From: Clostridium sp. CAG:1024
GTDB taxonomy: Bacteria > Bacillota > Clostridia > Christensenellales > CAG-138
Reading direction: 5' to 3'
Assembly: GCA_000432015.1 (NCBI GenBank)
Contig: HF985381.1
Location: forward strand, 1 to 11,011
Length of the DNA: 11,011 bases
Below the pieces are notes generated by a model. The model had not been told where the DNA came from. It was given only the letters and a program-made list of their open reading frames with translations, and did no database searches. Of this stretch, positions 1 through 8,063 are shown one piece after another (within the stretch, counting starts at the first letter, position 1; each line of letters starts with the position of its first letter). The position numbers and the translations under genes were made by a program.

Positions 1-1813
1 CGGTGACACAGCCGCGGTCGCGCCATGCGTTGACGATGCGGACCTTGTGCTCCGGCTGGACGCGCGCATATACGCTGTATTTTCCGACGGCTTCCTTGAA
101 GTCCTCATCGCTGATCTTGTCGAGTTCTGCGCCCGTGATGGCTTCCGACGGGTCGGAGATGATGCCAAGCTCCATTGCAATGGCGGCGGCGGTATCGCGG
201 TGGTCGCCCGTGATCATAATGGGGCGAATGCCCGCCTTGCGGCACTCGTCGATCGCAGACTTGACCTCGGGACGAACGGGGTCGATCATGCCGCACAGAC
301 CGATGAACACGAGCTCCTGTTCAAGCGCTTCGGGCGCGGTATCCGCGGGCATGACCTCATAGCGGCGGCTTGCGGCGCAAAGCACACGCAGCGCCTTGCT
401 TGCCATGGCGCGGTTTGCTTCTTCGATCTCGGCTTTCGCTTCCGCCGTCATCGGCAGGATGGAACCGTCTTTATAATAGGCCGTGCAGCGCGACAGCACG
501 ACGTCCGGCGCACCTTTGGTGTACTGCACGATCCCTTTGTCGGTTTTGTGCAGCGTGGACATCATCTTGCGCATACTGTCGAACGGCGCTTCGCCCACGC
601 GCGGGGACGCCTGCTCAAGCGCGGATTTTACAAGACCCTGCGATGTTGCAAAGTCCACGAGCGCGCATTCTGTGGGCTCGCCGACCGCTTTGCCGCTTTC
701 ATCCGGCGCAGCGTCCGAGCAGAGGCTCATGGCGCGCGCAAGGAGCAAAGCGTCGTCCGCGTAGGTCTCGACGACCGTCATTTTGTTTTGCGTAAGCGTG
801 CCGGTCTTGTCCGAACAGATGATCTCTGCGCAGCCGAGCGTTTCCACCGCTGTAAGCCGGCGAATGATCGCATTGCGCTTGGACATGTTGGTCACGCCGA
901 TGGAGAGCACGATCGTAACGACCGCAACAAGTCCCTCCGGGATCGCAGCGACCGCAAGGCTGACCGCGATCATAAAGCTGTTCAGGATACCCTCGCCGGT
1001 GAAGGAGCCTTCGCGGATAAGTCCCACGGCAAAAATCACGACGCAGATGATGAGCACGAGCCGCGTCAGGATCTTCGACAGCTGCGCGAGCTTGATCTGG
1101 AGCGGCGTCTGCCCCTCCTGCGCTTCCGCAAGCGCGCTTGCGATCTTGCCCATCTCGGTGTTCATGCCCGTGCCGGTGATGACCGCCTTGCCGCGTCCGT
1201 AGACCACGGTGCTGCCCATGTAGATCATGTTTTTGCGGTCGCCGAGCGGGACGTCCTCGCCGCTGAGCTGTTCCGCACTCTTGTAGACGGGGACGCTTTC
1301 GCCCGTGAGCGCCGCTTCTTCGATCTGAAGCGAGGCGGACTCGATCACGCGGCCGTCAGCAGGCACGGCGTCGCCCGCTTCGAGCAGTACAATGTCGCCC
1401 AGGACGAGCTCTTCGTTTTTGATACGGCGCACAAGTCCGTCCCGCAGCACGCGGCAGGTCGCAGCCGACATCTGCTGAAGCGCTTCGATCGCCTTTTCCG
1501 CCTTGCTCTCCTGGTATACGCCGAGGATAGCGTTGATAATGACGACGGAAAGGATGATGATAACGTCCGCAAAGCTCTCTCCCTCGTATACGGAGGTAAT
1601 GCCGGAGATCACGGCGGCCGCAATGAGAATGAGGGTCATCGGATCCTTCATCTGCTCAAAGAACCGAACGATCAAAGGCGTTTTTTTTGCTTCGGCCAGC
1701 TTATTCGGGCCATGAGAGGCAAGTCTGTCCCCGGCTTCCTTTGAGGAAAGCCCCGCGCCCGTGACCTTGAGCGCCTGATAGACGGCTTCTATGCTTTCCA
1801 GATAGTGTTTCAA
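1..1813 (-). CDS. Calcium-transporting P-type ATPase (P2A/SERCA-like), C-terminus beyond window
   Basis: Cation pump of the plasma membrane, probably exporting Ca2+ at the cost of ATP. I translated 604 residues from the minus strand before the window edge cuts the gene. Visible elements in order: N-terminal cation-ATPase domain (about 1-55); paired membrane helices M1-M2 (about 58-100); actuator domain with TGES at 170-173; M3-M4 (about 248-307) with the ion-site motif PEGL at 292-295; phosphorylation motif CSDKTGTLT with Asp335; nucleotide-binding KGAP at 433-436; DPVRPEV at 511-517; TGD at 535-537. The sequence stops just before the expected TGDGVND hinge and M5-M10, so roughly the last third is missing by position, not by mutation. 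PEGL in M4 and the overall pattern match Ca2+ pumps, as opposed to heavy-metal (CPC) or K+ types. The start is TTG at 1813: it has AAGGAG 8 nt upstream and no in-frame ATG lies further upstream. Family call is firm; Ca2+ specificity is inferred because M5/M6 are not visible. Confidence 0.93.
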   Translation of the reverse strand, partial: MKHYLESIEAVYQALKVTGAGLSSKEAGDRLASHGPNKLAEAKKTPLIVRFFEQMKDPMTLILIAAAVISGITSVYEGESFADVIIILSVVIINAILGVYQESKAEKAIEALQQMSAATCRVLRDGLVRRIKNEELVLGDIVLLEAGDAVPADGRVIESASLQIEEAALTGESVPVYKSAEQLSGEDVPLGDRKNMIYMGSTVVYGRGKAVITGTGMNTEMGKIASALAEAQEGQTPLQIKLAQLSKILTRLVLIICVVIFAVGLIREGSFTGEGILNSFMIAVSLAVAAIPEGLVAVVTIVLSIGVTNMSKRNAIIRRLTAVETLGCAEIICSDKTGTLTQNKMTVVETYADDALLLARAMSLCSDAAPDESGKAVGEPTECALVDFATSQGLVKSALEQASPRVGEAPFDSMRKMMSTLHKTDKGIVQYTKGAPDVVLSRCTAYYKDGSILPMTAEAKAEIEEANRAMASKALRVLCAASRRYEVMPADTAPEALEQELVFIGLCGMIDPVRPEVKSAIDECRKAGIRPIMITGDHRDTAAAIAMELGIISDPSEAITGAELDKISDEDFKEAVGKYSVYARVQPEHKVRIVNAWRDRGCVT

Positions 1814-1821
1814 GTGCCAGT

Positions 1822-1827
1822 CTCCTT
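1822..1827 (-). promoter_or_regulatory. Ribosome binding site fixing the TTG start of the ATPase gene
   Basis: AAGGAG on the minus strand, 8 nt before the TTG codon at 1813. It decides the start: the upstream in-frame codons contain no ATG, and the resulting N-terminus begins in the usual cation-ATPase N-terminal domain. Confidence 0.75.
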
Positions 1828-1861
1828 CTGTTCCGTAGTGTAGATGCAGACGGTGAAAACA

Positions 1862-1878
1862 AGGGCGAAATACGCCCT
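1862..1878. promoter_or_regulatory. 17-bp inverted repeat in the ATPase leader/promoter region
   Basis: AGGGCGAAATACGCCCT consists of perfect 6-bp arms around a 5-nt centre. On the minus strand it lies about 50 nt upstream of the ATPase start and is followed by a T-rich stretch (TTGTTTTC). Just upstream on that strand is an A/T-rich sequence (TATTTT, 1889-1884) that could be a -10 box, although no good -35 box fits. The repeat could be an operator overlapping the transcription start or a short attenuator hairpin in the leader. I cannot tell which, and no regulator gene is in the window. Confidence 0.4.
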
Positions 1879-1986
1879 CACATAAAATAGGATAACAGAA
1901 TCTTGTTTCTTTGAACAGAGGACGCTGGAAAAAAACTGTAAAAATTGTAAAGAAATTTGGAAAGTATATATTCAAAAGCAACCCCA

Positions 1987-1995
1987 TGGTATAAT
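1987..1995 (+). promoter_or_regulatory. Extended -10 promoter of the transporter operon
   Basis: TGGTATAAT is a perfect extended -10 element (TG, one base, then consensus TATAAT at 1990-1995). Nothing resembling TTGACA lies 16-18 bp upstream, which fits extended -10 use or activator dependence. An A-rich stretch lies just upstream, with two direct TGTAAA copies at 1937-1942 and 1946-1951. A second weaker candidate is TTGTAA (1945-1950), 16 bp, TATATT (1967-1972). Transcription would begin near 2002, leaving a leader of about 180 nt before the first adaptor gene. Confidence 0.7.
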
Positions 1996-2001
1996 GATTC
2001 C

Positions 2002-2184
2002 GCGCTGGAAAGAAAAAACGCTTATCTTTTTCTTAATCAGGGCGCAACTTAATAGAATCTTAAATGGTTTTCATAGGTGTAACCGTTATATACTTACGAA
2101 AACGGATGCGTCTGAAAGACGAGGTCTGCTGCGGCAGATTGACGACCGAAACGGCGGGAAAGCAGCACCGGACGAGGAGGAACT
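2002..2184 (+). other. Long 5' leader of the transporter operon, with tandem hairpins
   Basis: The stretch between the predicted transcription start and the ATG at 2185 contains no convincing small gene. It holds an A/T inverted repeat (AAGAAAAA 2010-2017 with TTTTTCTT 2027-2034) and two adjacent perfect 5-bp hairpins: CGTCT-GAA-AGACG (2109-2121) and TCTGC-TGCG-GCAGA (2125-2138), the latter with a UNCG-type tetraloop. A GAGGAGG-like ribosome binding site lies at about 2174-2180. No known riboswitch class was recognised. The leader may be regulatory, but the sequence alone shows only structure potential. Confidence 0.4.
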
Positions 2185-3537
2185 ATGAAAAAACTGAAAA
2201 AGAAAAGCAAGAAGATTCTGATATTCGCAAGCGTCGCCGTGGCGCTGGCCGTCGCGGGTCTTGTGTTCGCGCTGACACGCGGGGGCGGCGCGGAGGAGAT
2301 CGTCTATGTGCAGAGCGTTGCGGACCTCACCGGGCAGGGCGCGGGCGTCATGCTGGGCGGACGCTACTCCGGCGTTGTGGAAGCCAAGGAGATCATCAAG
2401 ATCAAGCTCGACGAGGACAAAAAGCTCGACGAGTGCTTTGTCAAGGTCGGCGACAAGGTTAGCCCCGGCACGCCGCTGTTTTCCTATGACGTGGACAGCC
2501 TGACGCTTGCATACGAGCAGCTCAAGCTCGATTACGAGGGCAAAAAGAACAACATCGCCACCATGCGGGATCAGATTAAAGATCTGGAAAAGCAGATCAA
2601 ACGCGCAAAGGGCGCGACCAAGGCGGAGCTCACGATTCAGCTTCAGACCACGCAGCTCAATCTGAAAAAAGAGGAGTACGAGGCGGAGAAAAAGCGTCTC
2701 GATGTGGAGAAGGCGGAGAGCGTCATCAAGGATAATGTTGTCAAGGCGGAGACCGCGGGAACCATCCGGTCGATCACGCCGCCCACGGGGGAGGGCCAGC
2801 AGAACTACGACGGGATGCAGACGGACAATGCCTATATGACCATCGTTGCGGGCAACGATTACCGCGTGAAGGGGACGATCTCGGAGCAGGGCGCGTATCA
2901 GCTGATGAGCGGGACGCCGGTCATCATCCGCTCCCGTATCGATGAGACAAAGACCTGGCGCGGTACGATCGATTCCGTGAACACGGAACAGCCGGTTTCG
3001 AACCAGCAGCAGTATTATGACGGCGGCAACGGCGAGCAGGCGAGCAAATATGCCTTCTATATCGCGCTGGAGACCGTGGACGGCCTCATGATGGGGCAGC
3101 ATGTCTATATTGAAATGGACGAGGGACAGAGCGCGGGGGGGCTGATGCTCCCAAAGAGCTACATTGTTGAGGAGAACGGCAAGGCCTTTGTTTTTGTCGC
3201 CGGCAGGCACGACCGCATCGAAAAGCGAGCCGTCACCCTGGGCGCGTACAACGAGGAGCTGGATGCATATGAGATCGTCTCCGGCCTGTCGCTGACCGAC
3301 CGCATTGCGTTCCCTGACGAAAGCGTGAAGGCCGGCATGACGGCGGTAGACGCAGGATATGCATCCGCAGAGACCGCGGGCATGGAGAACGGCGCAGAGG
3401 GCATGGATGGCATGGACGGTATCGGCGGTATGGATGGCATGGACGGCGAACCAGTGGGCGAAAACGGCATGACAGAACCGGCATTGGATGCGCAGATGAC
3501 AAACGAGGACGAAGCGCAGGACGGCGCCGAGGGATGA
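2185..3537 (+). CDS. HlyD/MacA-like membrane-fusion adaptor, first of two in the operon
   Basis: Extracytoplasmic adaptor subunit (450 aa) of a MacB-type ABC system. A Lys-rich cytoplasmic start (seven Lys in the first ten residues) leads into one membrane segment at about 11-30, which anchors it to the outer face of the membrane. Then follow the first half of the lipoyl-like barrel-sandwich domain (about 60-101, with FVKVGDKV), a charged coiled-coil hairpin (about 103-183), the second half (about 186-222), a beta-barrel (about 225-312) and a membrane-proximal domain (about 318-390). This order is typical of the family. The last 60 residues are an added acidic tail rich in Met, Asp and Gly, including a duplicated GMDGMDG block at 406-421. 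The ATG at 2185 has a strong GGAGG site upstream. The next gene follows after 15 nt. The family is clear; the substrate is unknown. Confidence 0.9.
   Translation: MKKLKKKSKKILIFASVAVALAVAGLVFALTRGGGAEEIVYVQSVADLTGQGAGVMLGGRYSGVVEAKEIIKIKLDEDKKLDECFVKVGDKVSPGTPLFSYDVDSLTLAYEQLKLDYEGKKNNIATMRDQIKDLEKQIKRAKGATKAELTIQLQTTQLNLKKEEYEAEKKRLDVEKAESVIKDNVVKAETAGTIRSITPPTGEGQQNYDGMQTDNAYMTIVAGNDYRVKGTISEQGAYQLMSGTPVIIRSRIDETKTWRGTIDSVNTEQPVSNQQQYYDGGNGEQASKYAFYIALETVDGLMMGQHVYIEMDEGQSAGGLMLPKSYIVEENGKAFVFVAGRHDRIEKRAVTLGAYNEELDAYEIVSGLSLTDRIAFPDESVKAGMTAVDAGYASAETAGMENGAEGMDGMDGIGGMDGMDGEPVGENGMTEPALDAQMTNEDEAQDGAEG
3400..3446 (+). repeat. 27-bp-period tandem repeat coding for Gly-Met-Asp blocks
   Basis: GGCATGGATGGCATGGACGG at 3400-3419 recurs at 3427-3446 with one base change (19/20), a period of 27 bp (9 codons). 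Each copy is itself made of two GGxATGGAy units. In frame it encodes GMDGMDG-IG-GMDGMDG near the C-terminus of the first adaptor. Because the period is a multiple of three, copy number can change without breaking the reading frame. Confidence 0.85.
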
Positions 3538-3552
3538 TCGGAGCGTGAAACG

Positions 3553-4257
3553 ATGATAGTAGAGTTACAGTCGCTGTGCAAGGAATATACGCAGGGAGGA
3601 CAGCCTGTGCCCGTGCTGCGCGACGTTGATATGCAGGTGGAGCAGGGCGAGTATATCGCCATCATGGGACCGTCGGGCTCGGGAAAGACCACGCTCATGA
3701 ATATCCTGGGGTATCTGGACGTGCCGAGTTCGGGCGTATATCTGCTTGACGGTGTGGACAACAGCGCGGCCTCGGACGAGGAGATGGCCAGGATCCGGAA
3801 CGAGAGCATCGGATTTGTGTTTCAGACATTTCATCTGCTTCCGCGGCAGAGAGCTTGGGAAAACGTGGCGCTGCCGCTGTCCTTCCGCGGCGTGCCGAGA
3901 AAGGACCGCAGAGAGCTTGCGGCGGAGGCGCTCGACCGCGTCGGACTGCTCGACCGGCTCGATTTTTACCCGGATCAACTTTCGGGCGGCCAGTGCCAGC
4001 GCGTCGCCATTGCCCGCGCGATCTGCACAAGTCCGAAGCTCCTGCTTGCCGATGAGCCGACGGGCGCGCTGGACAGCAAATCCGGCTTGCAGATTATGGA
4101 GATCTTTGACGGACTGCATGACGAGGGCGCGACCATCATCATGATCACCCATGAGATGGGCGTTGCAAAGCGCGCGGGCCGCGTCATGCACATCCGGGAC
4201 GGTATGCTGACCGACGGCGTATTCAGCGCGCACACCGCAGGAGGCGACATCAAATGA
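3553..4257 (+). CDS. ABC transporter ATP-binding protein, MacB/LolD type
   Basis: Cytoplasmic ATPase (234 aa, normal length for the family) that powers the FtsX-type permease encoded two genes downstream. All catalytic motifs are intact: Walker A GPSGSGKT (39-46), Q-loop Gln91, signature LSGGQ (143-147), Walker B LLLADE with catalytic Glu168, D-loop GALD (171-174) and H-loop His200. The stretch around the Q-loop (FVFQTFHLLP) and the ADEPTGALD segment are characteristic of the MacB/LolD/SalX group. The start is ATG at 3553, with GGAG 9 nt upstream, 15 nt after the first adaptor. The stop overlaps the start of the second adaptor (ATGA at 4254-4257), suggesting translational coupling. In Gram-negative MacB, ATPase and permease are one polypeptide; here they are separate genes, as usual in Gram-positives. 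Confidence 0.96.
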   Translation: MIVELQSLCKEYTQGGQPVPVLRDVDMQVEQGEYIAIMGPSGSGKTTLMNILGYLDVPSSGVYLLDGVDNSAASDEEMARIRNESIGFVFQTFHLLPRQRAWENVALPLSFRGVPRKDRRELAAEALDRVGLLDRLDFYPDQLSGGQCQRVAIARAICTSPKLLLADEPTGALDSKSGLQIMEIFDGLHDEGATIIMITHEMGVAKRAGRVMHIRDGMLTDGVFSAHTAGGDIK

Positions 4258-6074
4258 CGATAAAAAACTGGAGCAAGAGAAAGAAAACGATTTGGATCGC
4301 CGCGATCTCCGTACTGCTTGCGGGCGGCGTGCTCGCGGGCGTGCTGCTTACGCCGCACGGAAAGCCCGTAGAGGTCGTGCGGGTGAGCCAGTGGACGCTC
4401 GGCTGGATGCCGGATCGGCTCGAGCTGTACGGCAACATTTCCTCCGACCGCTCACAGCAGGTTTACTATGACAAAGACCAGACCATTCTTGAGGTGCTGG
4501 TAAAGCCCGGCGATACGGTCAAGATTGGCGACCCGCTGCTGCGATACGACGCGACGCTCAATACGATCGACATGGAGCTGAAGAAGCTCGAGCTTCAAAA
4601 GCTGGAATATGACCTCGTCGGCTACTGGAAGACCTATAAGAAATATGCGAAGAAGGCCTATGAGAGCACGCTGCCCTCGCCCACGCCGTCTCCGACGCCG
4701 ACGCCCAAGCCCACGAAAACGCCAAAATCCGCCGCAGGGCCTGCGCCGACGGGGGATACCGCGGGAGCGTCATCCTTTTCCGGAGGCGCGCGTCCCGCAA
4801 CGGTGCGGCTCAGCCTGCGTCCCTTCGGCAGCATGGCGCTGCGCGGCAGTGCTGACGCGCCGGATGTGACGATCGAGAACCAGACGAAGTTCAACGCGGA
4901 TGAATTGGTCGTCTATTTCGGCAAGGCGGCAACGGCGGGCTCCGCGTACTATGTGCGCGTGCAGCTCGACGAGTACGAGATCAACATGAGCTTCGACCCG
5001 CCGAAAACCACGCTTGTAACGGATCCGATCAACCGGCTGGACAAGGACAGCGTCGCCGCATCCGGCGACGGGAGCAAATCCGATCCGTATGTGTTCGAAG
5101 AGTTTGCGCCCTCCGGCGTGGTGCGCAGCATTGACCGTTCCTTTGTGAGCGCGCGGATCAAGGACGCGGGAAACGGCGCCTGCTATTCCATTCTTACGAA
5201 TGAGGACGGAACGGTGCAGCTTACCATGAACGTTGTGAAGACCAGCACGCCCACGCCCACGCCCGATCCGTCCGCCTCGCCCGGCCCCTCCGATTCGCCT
5301 GGGCCGAGCGAAAGCCCGGGCGGGCCCGGCGGCTTGACAAAGGAGCAGCGAGAAGCGCTCATCCGCGAAACGGCAAAGCAGATTCGCGACGCGGAGCTGA
5401 AGTACAAGCAGCTTCGGCTCGATCTCCAGAAGCTGACGCTCGAGGGCGCGGACGGCTATATCCGCGCAACGATCGACGGCGTCGTGTCCAAGGTGGAGGA
5501 CCCGGAGACCCTGTCGAACGGCGAGCTCATGATCGCCGTCAAGGGCAGCGAGGGTTTCTATGTGCGCTGCATTGTGGACGAGATGAATCTGGACAAGATC
5601 AAGGTCGGCACGGAGCTGAGCGGCACATGCTACGATACGGGGACGACCTGTACGGGCCGTGTCACGGAGGTCGATACGGTCCCCGTCACGACCAACTATT
5701 ACCGGGGCGGGAACTCCAACAACTCGGGATACGCCCTGCGCATCTATATCGAGGACGGCGATCAGCTGCAAGCGGGGCAGTACGTCGAATTCCGGCTGCA
5801 GCAGGACGAGAGCGCGGAAACGGCGCTGTATCTGAGCCAGGCCTTCGTGCGCGAGATCGACGGCGTGAGCTATGTGTTTGTGGCGCGCGACGGAAAGCTG
5901 CGGCAGGAAACGGTCAAGCCAGGCAAGGTCATGTACGGCTATGTGGAGCTTGTGGGAACGACGCTGACGGAGGAAGACATGATCGCGTTCCCCTACAATA
6001 AGGACGTGCATGACGGCGCGCCGGTCAAGACAACGAAGGAAAGCGATGAAGCTGGCGTCGCCCGCGGCGGCTGA
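4254..6074 (+). CDS. Second HlyD/MacA-like adaptor, with a domain inserted at the coiled-coil tip
   Basis: Membrane-anchored adaptor (606 aa, well above the roughly 350-450 usual for the family). A basic start and one membrane segment (about 11-32) precede the first half-barrel (about 66-100, VLVKPGDTV). Two helical arms of nearly equal length follow (about 102-138 and 361-397), but instead of a short turn they are separated by a Pro/Thr/Ser linker (139-159), a roughly 170-residue segment (160-329) and a second Pro/Ser linker (330-360). Then come the second half-barrel (about 398-430), a beta-barrel (about 431-515) and a membrane-proximal domain (about 520-590). The inserted segment is predicted by eye to be beta-rich, with a GDGSKSDPYVF motif at 271-281; I do not recognise its fold. 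Its start overlaps the ATPase stop by 4 bp and has AGGAGG upstream; the permease gene follows 14 nt after its stop. Both adaptors share a YY-x-GG-N loop in the barrel (residues 482-487 here, 277-282 there), suggesting they are distant paralogues. Confidence 0.88.
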   Translation: MTIKNWSKRKKTIWIAAISVLLAGGVLAGVLLTPHGKPVEVVRVSQWTLGWMPDRLELYGNISSDRSQQVYYDKDQTILEVLVKPGDTVKIGDPLLRYDATLNTIDMELKKLELQKLEYDLVGYWKTYKKYAKKAYESTLPSPTPSPTPTPKPTKTPKSAAGPAPTGDTAGASSFSGGARPATVRLSLRPFGSMALRGSADAPDVTIENQTKFNADELVVYFGKAATAGSAYYVRVQLDEYEINMSFDPPKTTLVTDPINRLDKDSVAASGDGSKSDPYVFEEFAPSGVVRSIDRSFVSARIKDAGNGACYSILTNEDGTVQLTMNVVKTSTPTPTPDPSASPGPSDSPGPSESPGGPGGLTKEQREALIRETAKQIRDAELKYKQLRLDLQKLTLEGADGYIRATIDGVVSKVEDPETLSNGELMIAVKGSEGFYVRCIVDEMNLDKIKVGTELSGTCYDTGTTCTGRVTEVDTVPVTTNYYRGGNSNNSGYALRIYIEDGDQLQAGQYVEFRLQQDESAETALYLSQAFVREIDGVSYVFVARDGKLRQETVKPGKVMYGYVELVGTTLTEEDMIAFPYNKDVHDGAPVKTTKESDEAGVARGG

Positions 6075-6088
6075 AACGGAGGCAGCGA

Positions 6089-7342
<1,254 letters not shown>

Positions 7343-7370
7343 AGGCATAGCAGACAGAACAGGCAAGAAA

Positions 7371-7405
7371 AAAGACCGTTCGCCTTGTACGCGGCGGTCT
7401 TTCTT
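7371..7405 (+). terminator. Intrinsic terminator of the transporter operon
   Basis: AAAGACCG (7371-7378) pairs perfectly with CGGTCTTT (7395-7402) over a 16-nt loop, followed by TTTCTTGT. The T tract is interrupted, so efficiency is uncertain. An A-rich run (AAGAAAAAAG) on the left arm gives the reverse direction a T tract, so it may also act on transcripts from the other strand. It lies 28 nt after the permease stop. Confidence 0.65.
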
Positions 7406-7441
7406 GTACGCCGACACCGGGCGGCGCGGCGGCAGCTCCGG

Positions 7442-7470
7442 TTGCCGAATCCTCGGCGCGGGTGTAGAAT
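7442..7470 (+). promoter_or_regulatory. Promoter of the YbaK-type gene
   Basis: TTGCCG (7442-7447) and TAGAAT (7465-7470) are separated by exactly 17 bp, matching 4/6 and 5/6 positions of the sigma-A consensus. Predicted transcription start is near 7477, about 50 nt before the ATG at 7529. Confidence 0.55.
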
Positions 7471-7478
7471 AGGACAGG

Positions 7479-7494
7479 CGCAGAGATCTCTGCG
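7479..7494. promoter_or_regulatory. Perfect 16-bp palindrome at the predicted transcription start
   Basis: CGCAGAGATCTCTGCG is its own reverse complement over all 16 bases. It begins about 8 bases after the -10 box, so it would lie at +2 to +18 of the transcript. This is a classic position for a repressor operator. With no central loop it is a poorer RNA hairpin than DNA operator. No candidate regulator lies in the window. Confidence 0.5.
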
Positions 7495-7528
7495 GCGAAT
7501 ACGGAACACAAACAGGAGGAGACCGTTC

Positions 7529-8017
7529 ATGTCCATCGAAAAGGTTCGAGCGGCGTTTCGCCCCCTTGGGATCGAACACCGCATTTTGGAGTTTCCCGTT
7601 TCCTCTGCAACGGTAGAGCTTGCGGCGGAGGCGGCGCATGTAATACCGGCCCGCATTGCAAAAACGCTTTCGTTTCGAGATGCGGAGGGCGAGGGCTGTA
7701 TGTTGATCGTAACGGCGGGGGACGCGAAGATCGATAACCGAAAATTTAAGGATCGCTTTCATTTTAAAGCCCGGTTTCTCACGCCGGAGGAAGCGAAACA
7801 GCTCACGGGTCATGCCGTGGGCGGCGTCTGTCCCTTTGCATTGCCCGAGGGAGTGCCGGTGTATCTCGACATATCGCTGCGCCGCTTTGAAACGGTGTTT
7901 CCTGCGGCGGGCAGCAGCAACAGCGCTGTCGAGCTGACCTGTAAAGAACTGGAGCGCTATGCCGCCGCAGCCGATTGGGTGGACGTTTGCAAAGACTGGG
8001 AGACAGAGGGCAATTGA
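7529..8017 (+). CDS. YbaK/EbsC family aminoacyl-tRNA deacylase (ProRS editing-like)
   Basis: Small cytoplasmic protein (162 aa, the usual size) of the YbaK / prolyl-tRNA synthetase INS-domain family, whose characterised members hydrolyse mischarged tRNAs such as Cys- or Ala-tRNA(Pro). Visible hallmarks are the conserved lysine in AKTLSF (Lys45), the G-GVCPFALPEGVPVYLD strand region (about 109-125), and the segment FPAAGSSNSAVELT (about 134-147) near the C-terminus. The frame is open further upstream to 7385, but the correct start is ATG 7529: it has AGGAGGAG a few bases upstream, gives the standard family N-terminus, and lies downstream of the promoter. It appears to be a monocistronic unit between two terminators. 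Which mischarged tRNA it edits cannot be read by eye. Confidence 0.93.
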   Translation: MSIEKVRAAFRPLGIEHRILEFPVSSATVELAAEAAHVIPARIAKTLSFRDAEGEGCMLIVTAGDAKIDNRKFKDRFHFKARFLTPEEAKQLTGHAVGGVCPFALPEGVPVYLDISLRRFETVFPAAGSSNSAVELTCKELERYAAAADWVDVCKDWETEGN

Positions 8018-8063
8018 AGACAAGCGCGGCATTGTACAGATCGCCGCACAGAAGAATAAAAGC

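Noticed and set aside
47..1744. 565-codon open frame on the plus strand
   Set aside because: It is antisense to the P-type ATPase, whose minus-strand frame shows every family motif; the plus-strand product is Arg/His/Asp-rich and has no family features.
2064..2462. Possible leader-encoded protein starting at ATG 2064
   Set aside because: No ribosome binding site, and most of it overlaps the first adaptor in another frame with an Arg-rich shadow composition.
4674..4730. Repetitive C/G-rich DNA in the Pro/Thr linker considered as a DNA repeat element
   Set aside because: The repetition is explained by Pro/Thr/Ser codons in frame; there are no target duplications or inverted ends.
7385..7528. 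Upstream extension of the YbaK-type reading frame
   Set aside because: It covers a terminator arm and the promoter, and the family N-terminus begins at ATG 7529 with a strong ribosome binding site.
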